64,000 nt of DNA from positions 22,506,001 to 22,570,000 of the forward strand of contig OX637295.1 in NCBI GenBank assembly GCA_951799445.1, read 5' to 3'. The position numbers and the translations under genes are program-made. This DNA is from Pseudisothecium myosuroides (Eukaryota; Streptophyta; Bryopsida; Hypnales; Lembophyllaceae). Of the stretch, positions 10,659 through 22,747 are shown in pieces. Positions within the stretch are counted from its first letter, which is position 1; each line of letters opens with the position of its first letter. The notes below the pieces were generated by a model. The model made no database searches, had not been told where the DNA came from, and was given only the letters and a program-made list of their open reading frames with translations.

Positions 10659-12421
10659 TGTGAGCGCTTGTTTACCCACCCTTGGTAAAGAAGCGAGCAC
10701 AACCAGGCTCTCGGTAGTTAACCGTTCCGACTCGATCTATGGGTGTCTAGCGCCAATCCATTGTGCCTTCCAAGCAATGAATCTTTTCTAAACTCCTAAA
10801 ACTCACTAATTTTGGATAATGAAGAAACAAAACAAAACCCTAATTGGAATTGCTATAACTGCTAAAGTTGAATCAAAGCCTAAGAGGGCTTGGTGGTTTA
10901 GGAGAAGAGTTGATCTTAGTCTAGGCTTATCTATCCTAAATGAAAGAGTACCTCATGCCATCTCTAAAAGGGTAAAGCTTGTTTGATTTGGACTCTCTTA
11001 GAGAGAGTTATGGACGGATGAAGTTTAACCGCTACTCGGTCCCTCAAACTTCATCCATGCTTTTCTATGGACTCCGGATTTCGATTGGACTTGGGATTTA
11101 GGCTATAGGCCGACCCCCTAATGTTAACCTAATTACCAAGTCTTGACTCAAATGGATGAAATCTTCTAGGGTTCATCCATTACTTGTTTCAAATTTCATC
11201 CCTTCTTAACTGCTTGGGATTTAGGTATTTCCTTAAGCTGGGTTTAGTTTTGGGTTACCCTAAACTTGTCCTAAAATGTTCTAAATCTATACTTAGCCTA
11301 ACCTTAATCTTAAACGTCCCTAATCCGCCTTCTAATCTTACTTAAGGATCCTAAGCGTGGTTACTAATGTACTAATCTTAGAAACTTAAGACTTGTTCCG
11401 AGGAGATCCTGATTTTAGCTTTCTACTTTGACTAATCACATTAGGTTTGGATGTTCCTATCAAAAGTTATCCATGGATGAAGTTTGACCGCTAATCGGTC
11501 CTTCAAACTTCATCCGCTAATTAGGGCTAACCCTGATTTCAAAACTAAATTCTGATTTGACTTTTGATTCCTAAATTAATTCCTCTTTTTATGTTAGCTT
11601 TTTTGTTCCTCTTGGATGAATTTTGTTAGGTTTCATCCAACATGACTCCCTAACTTCATCCGCTCATAACTCCTTCGTTTTAGCTCGGATCCGGACGTGT
11701 TTTAGGTTTTCGGAAACCCCTAGCCCTCTACTATAAGATTTTAAGGTTAATTCTAACCTGACTTTGCTTCTTGCCTACCCTAACTCTCGGCCTCCTTCTA
11801 ATTATCTTGACAAAACAAAGTTAAACGCGGAAGAGTGGGTTTTTTAGGGGCCCACCTCGTATTGGAGTTCTTGGATCAACCGGTCGAGGTTCCCCCCCTC
11901 GGCCATGTCCCCTCCGCTTGGATTCTTGGCTCCTTGAGTGATTCTTGAATCGGGGAAGATTTTGAGAACGAAGTGGTAGATGTGGTGGGATTTCTTTCTT
12001 CTTTCTTTCCACCCCTTCTTACACCAACCAACTTGTCTTCCAAAGTTCTTACATGTTGACTTCGTTCTTACGCCTCTTACACCCTTGTCTTCCCAAGTGT
12101 TTACGCGGTTGACCTTTCTCTTACGCCTTGGGCACGCTCTTTTTTACTCTTACGCTTACTCTCCCAATGGCCCAAATTTGTTAGTTGAGATTTCTCCTAA
12201 TCCATCCACTAGCATGCTTCTCTCCTATTTCATCTTCCTCCTTGTTCGTAATGCTCAAGATTTTTGGTTATGGTGTGTGGAGAGCTTGGGTGAGTTGTGC
12301 GTGGAGTGATTGTGTGAGTTTGCAGGTTACTTGGTGCTTTAACACGAGTTCTTCCCTAACCCTACAAGATCTTAGCTTACACGTCCGTTTGGCCAACCCT
12401 TACCTCTACTCTTTTGCTTCC

Positions 12422-12590
12422 ATCCTTCTACTTGGCTAATTTCTACTTCTACTAGGCTAATTTCTATTTCTTCCGTGCTAATTTCGACTTCTTCTATGCT
12501 AATTTCTACTTCTACAATTCTAATTTCTACTTCTACTATTCTAATTTCTACTTCTACTATTCTAATTTCTACTTCTGCTATTCCGATTCT
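12422..12590. repeat. CTAATTTCTACTTCTACT pyrimidine-rich minisatellite
   Basis: About nine imperfect 18-bp units ([GT]CTAATTTCTACTTCTACT type) in LTR-like copy 2. Copy 3 has a shorter and different pyrimidine-rich tract at 21340-21475. Confidence 0.8.
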
Positions 12591-12711
12591 GGCCTTGACT
12601 CCCTCTTTCCTGTCACTTGTGGTTTTCTTTTCCTCCTTCCCTAGAGCCTAAATTGCCAAAAAAAACGGACAAAAAAAAGAAAGAACGAGAAGACCAAAAT
12701 TTGGCCAGGGC

Positions 12712-12975
12712 CTGGCGCTGCGGTGGCTGGCTGCTGCGGTACCCGGGCTGCGGTACCCGGCTGCTGCGGTAGCTGGCTGCTGCGGTGGTCCGGCGCTGCA
12801 GTGGTCCGGCGCTGCAGTGGTCCGGCGCTGCGGCGGCTCGGCTACTGCGGTACCCGGCTGCTGCGGTACCCGGGGCTGCGGTACCCGGCGCTGCAGTGGC
12901 CCGGCTGCTGCTGGGGCCTGGTCGGCTGGGGCTTGACCGGTTGGGGCTTGGCTGGTTGGGCCTTGGCTGGCTGGG
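12712..12975. repeat. GC-rich GGCTGCTGCGGTACCC minisatellite (copy 2 variant)
   Basis: Many imperfect 12-18-bp units built from GCTGCGGTACCCG, GCGCTGCAGTGGTCC and later GGTTGGGGCTTGGCT. Open frames through it on both strands are low-complexity by-products of the repeat and not genes. Confidence 0.88.
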
Positions 12976-13863
12976 ATTTTTAGGGAGGGCCCATGCGTGC
13001 TAGCCGGGCTCCCCACAAGGCAAAGTTAACTGGTTTAAAAAGTGACTCGATCTAAGCCCGTAGGGGGATTTTGGATGCTAAACCTTGAATTAGTTCCAAG
13101 AGGTTTTGGAAACTAAACCTTGTACGGGACTTTCGGGGGAGGTCAAAGCTTCGCCGTCGAGTTGGATTTAACACCAACTCTAAGACTTTGAGAACACGAA
13201 GTAGTTCGAAGCTTCGCCGTCTAACCGGATTTTTAACACTTCCTCTAAGACTTAGGTACTAGTGGAATCAAAGCTTCGCCGTCTAAGGGGGAAGCCACAC
13301 GTCAACAACCAACTTCAAAGAAGGACCCAGACCGTTAGTACGTAACGACCCTAGGGGGGCCCACAACTCCACCGTACGGGGGGGAGGACCACACACCACA
13401 GGTCCTTAAAGAGAGCAAAAGAGGTCTCCCACTAAGGGAGAAGCACCCGGAGGTTAATACGGACACGTGGGTAAAAAAAAAGACACAATCCTTAAACACT
13501 AAAGACCCCTCAGTGGGCGGCAAAGCCAAGGCGCTTCGGGGGGAGCTTTAGGATCAGGACAAAACTCAACAGAACTCCCAAGCAAGTTAGTGCTTTAAAC
13601 AAAAGTACCTCAACTAACAAGTTAGTGACCAAAGTGACTCAAAAATAAGCCAAATAACACCCAAGACTACTCAAAACTCGTAGACACAAAAGAAGAAGGA
13701 CCCCCAAGACCTTCAAAAGCTGAAAATAAAACAACAACGGAGCACCACGTGCTCAAAACACCGTGGAAGTGCCTTTGGCTAAAATTGCCAAAAAATCCAA
13801 CATAAGTTGGACCCACGGACCCAAAACATGAATGGAGGTGGTTTTGAAGAGAAATGAGGGCCC

Positions 13864-13872
13864 TTTTATAGG
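13864..13872 (+). promoter_or_regulatory. Putative TATA box of LTR-like copy 2
   Basis: TTTTATAGG after a GGGCCC block, in the position equivalent to the TTATATAGG of copy 1. Confidence 0.5.
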
Positions 13873-15142
13873 TTTCCCAAGGCCCTCACCTCCCCTCTTT
13901 TAACCTAGGTAACCCTATCAACTTGGATTTTCATCCTTATCTTTTAGGATTTTCACGTAGTTTGGGTTTTACGCTGGTCCAACACTCTAACTATTGGAGA
14001 TTAACTCCAAATCGAAAACCGATTGCGCCATTGGCTTCAGAAGGCCATTTTTAGTCTTGAAGTTCCCCTACCCCCTATTCCAACGCCAAAATCCTACCGT
14101 AAACTATCGCCAACTGGAGTCAGTAAAAGAGGTAAAAATCTACTTTTTGGAGGTTATCTTTTCTGACAAAGGTGACTAGCCAAGGTGGTCTGGGAGGTCC
14201 TAGGGAGTAAGAAAAGACCCTTCGTTGACTTCGTTCCGACTTCGTGTGCTCCCGGGACGCCGGTCAACTCCACGTAAATCCCGCCACGTGGATAATTCGA
14301 AGGAATGTTGGTGATTCGGCCGTCTCCCGCTATCGAAACACCACGAAACTCGTCGGGGCGCGTTATTAGCATAAAAGAACCTATCCTAATTTTTAGTGAG
14401 ATTTTACCGCTACCTGGGTAATTATTGTGAATTTCCCATCGTGGTTTTAGGCGGTTGACCGTCCGGAAGGAGTATTTCTTCAATCCAGAAAATTCCGAAA
14501 CTTCTTGGGGAACCTCTCATGGGGTTTCCCAAGAGATTTCAAGTTCACATCTTGATCTTGCATGTCTTGGTACGGAGGGCAAAAAGATACCTCCGTTGGT
14601 TTACCGGCAGTCAGGGAATCTTCCGCATACGGGGGAATCTTGGCGAATGGATTTCGCTTTTGACTTCCCGGTATGGTTTAGAACCAAGACCACAATCCGG
14701 TGACTGTAGATTCCTCCACTGGCCTGTCTTGCAAAAGTGACACTTGCAAGCTAACAATTGGGGTTTCTACTATTCGTCGATGGGATGGGGAAACTGAAAC
14801 CTCTCTTGGGGAATCTACCTAAGAATCTCCCTAGACTTCCCTCAGACCAATTTAGCCCAGCTTGGTCACTTGCATAGTGATTTTAGGCTATTTTGGGTAA
14901 GAATCCTCAAACCTTCTAGTTCCCACTACTTCTATGGCTCCAACCTATTTACAAGTGGGTTTTAGGACTATTCTAAGGAGAAAAGGCTATTTAGGACCAA
15001 AGGGCATATTGGTATGTAACATGTCCATTCTGGTTTTACACTCTTTTTAGGATTTTTTGTGTATAATTACGACTTAAATTGCACAATCTAAAAAAAAAGA
15101 AGACTATGAGTCCCAAGTGACAAATTGGGAGCTCACACCCAA

Positions 15143-15415
15143 CCAAACACGTCCGCGCCCAGGCACTGTACGTCCGCGCCCGTCTGAGTCCACGCCCATA
15201 CAGCAGAGTTCCCGCCCGCACTTTACCGTCCGCGCCCAAGAACTTACCGTCCGCGCCCGTCTGAGTCCACGCCCGTACAGCAGAGTTCTCGCCCGCACTT
15301 TAACGTCCGTGCCCTGGCCTATTCAGTATCCGCCTACCTGAGTTCACGCCAAGACAAGGACGTTTCCGCCCCCCCTTGCGTCCGCGCCCCTAGCGTCCGC
15401 GCCTGATTCCAGCAT
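15143..15415. repeat. 3' subterminal GTCCGCGCC array, part 2
   Basis: Continuation of the array cut by LTR-like copy 2. It includes a direct duplication of about 80 bp: the block with GTCTGAGTCCACGCCC and ACAGCAGAGTTC occurs twice, near 15180 and 15260. The plain sequence from 15416 to 15595 leads to the candidate right end of the hAT element. Confidence 0.83.
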
Positions 15416-18400
15416 GGAATTCCACGTCTTCAGACACCACGCCATGTCACGCCGTAAAGGTAAATTAGGGTAATTTTTTTTACTTGCCAAAAAAGTCCAA
15501 CCCGCTAAAATTTGAAGTCGTCCGGACCGTCCGGTTGTCCCGTCCGGGCCGCCCATCCGTCTAGTGACCCTGCCTCGTCCGATGTGACAACCCTGATTCC
15601 ATCTGGGCCAGCAACATATGGAGCTTAGAACCTCTTCCTACAAATCACAAAGCCATAACTTGTAAATGGGTATTCAAACTAAAACTTGGCTTGAATGGTC
15701 AACTTTCTGTGAAGAAAGTGCACCTTGTTGCCCAGGAGTTCGAGCAATGCAAAGGTATTGACTTCAACGATATTTTTGTACCTGTTATTAAGTGGGCCAC
15801 ACTTTAAACTGCAATAGCATTAGCAGCACGACAATGGGATATACACCATATAGATGTTAGAATAGCTTTTCTATACGGACTTCTAAAAAAACGGGTATAC
15901 ATGCGCCAGCCTCTTGGATTCTGAGTCTAAGGAAAGGAGAATCTCATATGCTGGTTACACAAATCTTTATATGGTTTGAAACAAAGCCCGCATACTTAGT
16001 ATGATCACATCGATGCAGCACTGCTGCGAGTTGGCTTAAAGGACAACAAACCCAATGCCAATCTATATTATCTGCACAAAGATGGTGAAACGCTTGTACT
16101 TATGTTATACGTTGATGATCTATTTATTACGGACAGCTCCGATGCTCTCATCTCCTGGCTCAAACAATTCCTCCATCAGGAATTTGATATGATAGATTTC
16201 GGCCGCATTAAACAATATCTCGGCATTATTTTTGAGATAGTCCTCCTAGGTATCTTCTTACACCAAAAAGATTACACAAATTCAATACTTCAAGAATTTG
16301 GGATGCTATGAGCTCCCAATTCGTCACTTGGAACTCAAAGTTTTTTTTGTATTTTTTTTACAAATTTAAATATAGTTTTATATACAAAAATCTCAAAAAG
16401 AGTATAAAAACAAAATAGGTATGTCACATACCAATATAGCATTTGATCCCTTATAGGTTGTTTTCCTCCAAATAAACCCCATTCGTACTTGTACATAGGT
16501 TAAAACGTAAAAATGTAGGTAAATAGTAGAATTAGAGCTAACCTAGCCCAAACAATCCAAACCTACGATACATGTGACATTTTATGGCTAAAATTGATCC
16601 GAGGGAACATCGTTGAGGTCCTAAGTCCATTCCCAAAGATAGGTTTCACTTTCCCCGTAGTATCGAAAAAATAGCGAAAACCCCGATTGTTGGTCTACAA
16701 GAGTTACAAACTCAAGATGGACCCGTAAGAGGAATCTACGGGTGGAGTGGAGTGTTCTAGGGTGGAAATCACATTTGGAACTCAATGGCAAAATCGGCTT
16801 GCCAAGATTCCCTTGTATGTGAAAGATTCCCTAGTTGCTGGAATTAAAAGGAGAAGACGGAATTTGATTCTTCTTAGACTTTTGTGCAAAGTAAGAATAT
16901 GAGCTTGCACATCCTTTGTGGGATTCTATGAGAGGTTCCATAAAAAGTTTCAAAATCTTCTGGCTTATAAAAGATGCCCTTTCGGATGGTCAACCACCAA
17001 AACCTACGATAGAAAATTCTTAGAAATTACCCAGGTTGCAGTAAAATCTCACTAAAAATTAGACTAGATTTTTTTATGCTTATAAGATGCCCCGCCAAGT
17101 TTCAAGACATTTCGATAGCCAGAAGTGCTCGAACCGGCGAGATTCATTGACAATTGACAAATTTGAAGTTTACAGTGGAGTTGACTTACGTACCGGGAGC
17201 ATACAAAATCAAAATGAGGTCAAAGCTAGGTCTTCTCTTACTCTCCCATACCTACTAAAGAACCTAGGCTAAGTCAAACTCCAAGATTTGGATTTTTACC
17301 CCGTTTTGGTGTTCAATTAGCGATAGATTATGTTGAATTTTTGGGAGTTCGGTTACGGAGCGGAGGGTTAACCCCTCAACACCCCAAGAGCTCAAAATGA
17401 GCCCCTCCCAATCAGAAAATTTATTGCCAAGACTTGGATCTTTGGAGGAATCACGAAGTGATTTGCAGTTCAAAATTGGATCGCAACTTGGATGCTAGTT
17501 GTACATCGGATCAAGCAGTCGTTCCATAGAATTTCCATCGGTGGCCACAATCTACCCCGGGACAGAATCGACGACAGGCAGTTTGGCTAAAAATGACCGG
17601 CTTGACCCGGTCACAGGCCGTTGAGTCTGGGTGACCTCGGATCCACTGCAATGGAGGACGATCCTCCAAGGTTGAAGCTCTGTGACGAGCATTTCCGTGC
17701 AAGTCTCCTCCACCGGTTGTGAAGCCAAATTTGCTCGACCTCGCCGAAGTTTCTTGTACGTTATGGTTCCGTCAGAGCCCCAATCACGCCCAAAATTTCA
17801 GGATTCAGTCATAACTTTACTGTCCTCCGGGCCATCAAAATTTGAGACCCATCCGAATCTTGTAGCATTGTCGAATATATCCGAGAAGTGCGCGGTACCC
17901 TGAAAAAGGCAGCATTTTCACTGTACTTGCCGCAGATCAAAGGCTATATGCTCAAAATCCGTGCGGTCGATTTTTGCAAAGAAAGTGTTTTCAGACTCGT
18001 CACATTTTTCCCTTCCTGTTTCAACGGTGAATTGCCCAGATTCTTCCTACATCACCGTAAAACTCTACCAAGTCTTTGTGTGTCAGTGAGGCTAGTCTCA
18101 GGTTGAAAAATGCAGGGGCCTTGAGGGGTTATTTGAGACAAAAAATGGCCTTGTGAAGCCAACAGCGCAATTGGTTTTCAATTTGGAGATAATCTCCAAA
18201 ATTTAGGAGTTTGAACCAACGTAGAAAGTCAAAATAGATTATTTAGAATGAAAATCTTAGAAGATAAGATTACTACTAGGAAAAAGGGAGGGGGTGAGTG
18301 CCCCTGGAAATGTATATAAGGGGGCTCATTTTCCTTTCACAAACACCTCTTGTAGCCATTATTTTGGCTTTCTATACAATTTGGGTCCATTTAGTTAGAC

Positions 18401-21400
18401 ATTTTGATATTGCATGTCAACATTGCCAAATTTGTGTTTTTAGAGCATTTTAAGCTTTGTTGTTACTATTTTTCAAGCTTTCTTTGAAGGACATTGGGGT
18501 CCCATCAAAATTTGCCTTGTTACATGCATTGAGGTCTTTTTGATGTATTGTTGAAGTTTGGAACTTTTGTACTAATCCTAGAGCTTAACCCTCACCGTAC
18601 CTTGGCGATACCGCTTTGGAGGAACTCTAGTGCTTGAATTGGAGGTTGAAGTGTCCTCATTGTTGCCCAAGTTGTTTATAGTTGTAGAATTTAGCACGTA
18701 GTACCCCGGGGAGGTCATTTAGTCCGCATATTAGAAACCACATGAGATCTAAGATAGGGTACTATATATTTATTGTATCCAAAATTTATAAAAATATTAT
18801 ATCTAATATAGAGTATGCAAAATTACATGTCAGATATTATAACTAATATAGGATTTTGTTTAATACCATGTATTAGATTTTACATAGAAAAAATATAGGG
18901 GGACAATAATATATGATAAAAATAATTTTGTAGAGTGAGTATTTAATGTCCTTAAAGAAGAGACGGACAAAAAATGACACATTATTTGTTCCAAATTATC
19001 TATGAACTTTGGATTAACTCTAATTGCTACAAGAGTTATCTGTAAAGTCCTTTGAAATCACTTAGAATTTGAAGAATCTATCATAAATTTTGCTTTAGTA
19101 TACTCTTATTTGTTCATTCCAAATAGTAGAAAGGTATTAAAGAGCTTGGTGGTCTATGCTTGTTTGTTATATTGTAATGCAATGTCATCTTTTTTTCCCT
19201 TCATTATACTCATCTAAAGATGACATTGCACTCATTGTATTCTTTTACAATGCGAGATTTATGCACTCATTGTATTCATTAGAATATATTGTAGATGATT
19301 AGCGGTAAGTTGTTTGACACAACCACAATGTATTGTTTATAGTCTGTGAATGTGTTTGTTTGGCCATAATACATTGTCTAACATAGAATATTTTAGTTTT
19401 TAGTAACCATAAAAAAATGGTTTGAAAAAAAAGTGACAAAAGAATAAAGAAGAAAAGGATAAAAAAGAGTAATAGGAAAAAAAATCATACAACACCTAGT
19501 AGTTCTAATTTTAAAATCTAATATAGAGGCCAAAAAATTAGATTCAAGTGTGTATTATAAATAATATAGGGTGCTATGATAAATGGAAATTTAGAATTAT
19601 TTTTAACAATAGGGTATATTAAATTACAAAATATTAGAAAAATAGCCCCCTGTGAGCGCTTGTTTACCCACCCTTGGTAAAGAAGCGAGCACAACCAGGC
19701 TCTCGGTAATTAACCGTTCTGACTCGATCTATAGGTGTCTAGCGCCAATCCATTGTGCCTTCCAAGCAATGGATCTTTTTCTAAACTCCTAAGACTCGCT
19801 AATTTTGGGTAATGAAGAAACAAAACAAAACCCTAATTGAAATTGCTATAACTGCTAAGGTTAAATTAAAGCCTAAGAGGGCTTGGTGGTTTAGGAGAAG
19901 CGTTGATCTTAGTCTAAGCTTATCTATCCTAAATGAAAGAGTACCTCATGCCATTTCTAAAAGTATAAAGCTTGTTTGATTTGGCCTCTCCTAGAGAGAG
20001 TTATGGACGGATGAAGTTTAACCGCTACCCGGTCCCTCAAACTTCATCCATGCTTTTCTATAGACTCCGGATTTCGATTTGACTTGGGATTGGGCTATGG
20101 GCCTGACCCCCTAATGTTAACCTAATTGCCAAGTCTTGACTCAAATGGATGAAATCTTCTAGGGTTCATCCATTACTTGTCCCAAACTTCATCCCTTCTT
20201 AACTGCTTGGGGTTTAGGTATTTCCTTAAGCTGGGTTTAGTTTTGGGTTACCCTAAGCTTGTCCTAAAATGTTCTAAATAGATACTTATCCTAACCTTAA
20301 TCTTAACCGTCCCTAATTCGCCTTCTAATCTTACTTAAGGATTCTAAGTGTGGTTACTAATGTACTAATCTTAGAAACTTAAGACTTGTTCCGAGGAGAT
20401 CCTGGTTTTAGCTTTCTACTTTGACTAATCACATTAGGTTTGGATGTTCCAATCAAAAGTTATCCATGGATGAAGTCTGACTGCTAATTGATCCTTCAAA
20501 ACTTCATCCGCTAATTAGAGCTAACCCTAATTTCAAAACTAATTTCTAATTTTACTTTCGGTTCCTAAATTAATTCCTCTTTTTATGTTAGCTTTTTTGT
20601 TCCTCTTGGATGAAATTTGTTAGGTTTCATCCAACATGACTCCCTAACTTCATCCGCTCATAACTCCTTCGTTTTAGCTCGGATCCGGACGTATTTTAGG
20701 TTTTCGGAAACCCCTAGTCCTCTACTATAAGATTTTAGAGTTAATTCTAACCTGACTTTGCTTCTTCCCTACCCTAGCTCTCGGCCTCCTTCTAATTATC
20801 TTGATAAAACAACATTAAACATGGAAGAGTGGGGTGTTTAGGGGCCCACCTCACTTTGGAGGTCTTGGATTAACCGGTCGAGGTTCCCCCCCTCGGCCAT
20901 GTCTCTTCCTCTCGGATTCGCGGCTCCTTAAGTGATTCTTGACTCGGGGAAGATTTGAGAACGAAGTGGTAGAGGTGGTGGAATTCCTTTCTTCTCCTTC
21001 TTTCCACCAACCAACTTGTCTTCCAAAGTTCTTACGTGTTGACTTTGTTCTTACGCCTCTTACATCTTTACCCTTCCCAAGCGCTTACGCGGTAGACCTT
21101 TCTCTTACGCCCACCCTTTTAGTGGTCCAGATTAATTAGTTGAGATTTCCCCCAATCCATCCACTAGCACACCCCGTCTCCTACTTCATCTTCCTCTTTG
21201 CTTGTGATGCTCAAAGTTTTGGTTATGGTATGTGGAGAGCTTAGGTGAGTTGTGCGTGGAGTGATTGTGTGAGCTTTTGCAGGTTTTTGTGTGCTTTTAA
21301 TGATAATTCCTACTACAAGACGTACCCTCGAATCCTTTTCTCCTAATTTTCCTCCTTCTATTCCAAAGATATCCCCACTTCTACCGCCCTAATTTCCATG

Positions 21401-21529
21401 CATTCTACCCCTTTTCTTCCCTACTTCTACCACCCTAATTTCCCATCCATTCTACCCCTCCTTCCCCCATGTAGTCTTTCTAAAAAGGAGAATCAAAAGG
21501 AACCAAAAAAAACCCAACACGAACTGCCA

Positions 21530-21810
21530 GAGGCGCTGCCTGGAGGCGCAGCTGGAGCGCGGGTATCGGCGCGGGTATCGGTGCGGGTATCGGGCTGCGG
21601 GTGCGGCGCAGGTATCGGGCTGCGGGGAACGGAGCGGGTATCGGCTGCGGTACAGCTGCGAGGAACGGCTGCGGGTATCAGCTGCGGATACGGCTGCAGG
21701 TACCGGAGCGGTTATCGGCTGCGGGTACGGCTGCGGTTACTGGCTGCTCCTGCTTGGGCTGCTCCTCTTGGGCTGCTCCTCTTGGGCTGCTCCTACTGGG
21801 GCTGGCTCCG
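21530..21810. repeat. GC-rich GCTGCGGGTATCGG minisatellite (copy 3 variant)
   Basis: Imperfect units of GCTGCGG[GT]TA[TC]CGG and GCGCGGGTATCGGTGC pass into GGGCTGCTCCT[CA]TTG units near 21750. The open frames over it are repeat by-products. It sits where copy 2 carries a different GC-rich minisatellite. Confidence 0.87.
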
Positions 21811-22738
21811 TTTGGGCTGACTCCCTTCTCCGGATGGTTTTTTCTGAACTTTTGGGTAAATGCCAAAATAATGACCGGGGCCACTTAAACCAAGGAAAAG
21901 CCAAACTAATCCTAGTTCTACATGGACTTTTGCCTATAACGTTTTCCTAAGTTCTTAGATGCTAAACTTTGAAGGTTTCCAAGAACTTCTTGGAAACTAA
22001 ACTTTGAACCGAGTTCTCTGGGGAAATCAAGGCTTCGCCGTCGAGTTGGATTTAACACCAACTCTAGAATTTTTCCCTGCCCGTAGGTTCAAAGCTTCGC
22101 CGTATGGCGGATTTTTAACACGCACTCTAGGACTAGGGGGGTTAATAGTCAAAGCTTTGCCGTCCACAAGGGGGGCTCCCGTGACCACAAACAATTTCAA
22201 AGAGGAAGAAAAACCGTTAGGACATAACCACCCTGGGGGCCCACAACTCCACCGTACGGGGAGAGGACCACACGTCAAGGGTTCTTAGAGAAAGCAAAAG
22301 AGTTCCCTGACTGGGAGAGAAACACTCGGAGGTTAATCTAGACACGCGGGTTAGAAAACACAATCCTTAAACACTAAAGACCCCTCAGTGGGCGGCAAAG
22401 CCAAGGCGCTTCGGGGGGAGCTTTAGGATCAGGACAAAACTCAACAGAACTCCCAAGCAAGTTAGTGCTTTAAACAAAAGTACCTCAACTAACAAGTTAG
22501 TGACCAAAGTGACTCAAAAATAAGCCAAATAACACCCAAGACTACTCAAAACTCGTAGACACAAAAGAAGAAGGACCCCCAAGACCTTCAAAAGCTGAAA
22601 ATAAAACAACAACGGAGCACCACGTGCTCAAAACACCGTGGAAGTGCCTTTGGCTAAAATTGCCAAAAAATCCAACATAAGTTGGACCCACGGACCCAAA
22701 ACATGAATGGGGGTGGTTTTGAAGAGAAATGAGGGCCC

Positions 22739-22747
22739 TTTTATAGG
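22739..22747 (+). promoter_or_regulatory. Putative TATA box of LTR-like copy 3
   Basis: TTTTATAGG after GGGCCC, in the same context as in copies 1 and 2. Confidence 0.5.

Larger units (their letters stand above)
10659..15137 (+). mobile_element. LTR-like element copy 2, 4.48 kb, intact ends and target duplication
   Basis: It starts TGTGAGCGCTTGTTTACCC and ends GGGAGCTCACA. The 5-bp repeat CCCAA is present on both sides (10654-10658 and 15138-15142). TG...CA ends with a 5-bp duplication are the classical marks of an LTR retrotransposon. There is no gag-pol, no second LTR and no internal domain, so a solo LTR or large retrotransposon derivative (LARD) is the best reading. It splits the hAT 3' array. 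From about 13490 to its end it is nearly identical to copy 3; upstream it is clearly more diverged. Confidence 0.9.
2157..15595 (+). mobile_element. hAT-superfamily DNA transposon, heavily invaded
   Basis: The span contains a BED/DUF659/dimerisation-type transposase, GC-rich subterminal arrays on both sides of the gene and candidate hAT-like termini. The left end starts CAGGGTCACAAG at 2157. Inverted ends on the right are CTAGTGACCCTG ending at 15572 and GTGACAACCCTG ending at 15595, where Copia coding sequence begins. I prefer 15595 because it abuts Copia directly, but no matching 8-bp target duplication is visible with 2149-2156 (GTACAAGC), so the left boundary is uncertain. Three foreign insertions lie inside (2920-3434, 5397-10025, 10659-15137). 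Without them the element would be about 3.8 kb, a normal size for hAT. Confidence 0.7.

Noticed and set aside
12648..13016. Open frames of 72-122 codons over the GC-rich minisatellite of copy 2
   Set aside because: They follow the repeat in several frames on both strands at once, which is a property of the repeat and not of a gene.
14154..14483. 109-codon minus-strand frame, repeated identically at 23029-23358
   Set aside because: It is duplicated only because copies 2 and 3 are nearly identical there. It is not open in copies 1 and 4 and has no recognisable domain.
21398..21888. Open frames of 60-140 codons over the copy 3 minisatellite
   Set aside because: Same reason: Gly/Arg/Leu-rich low-complexity frames on both strands, absent from the other copies of the family.
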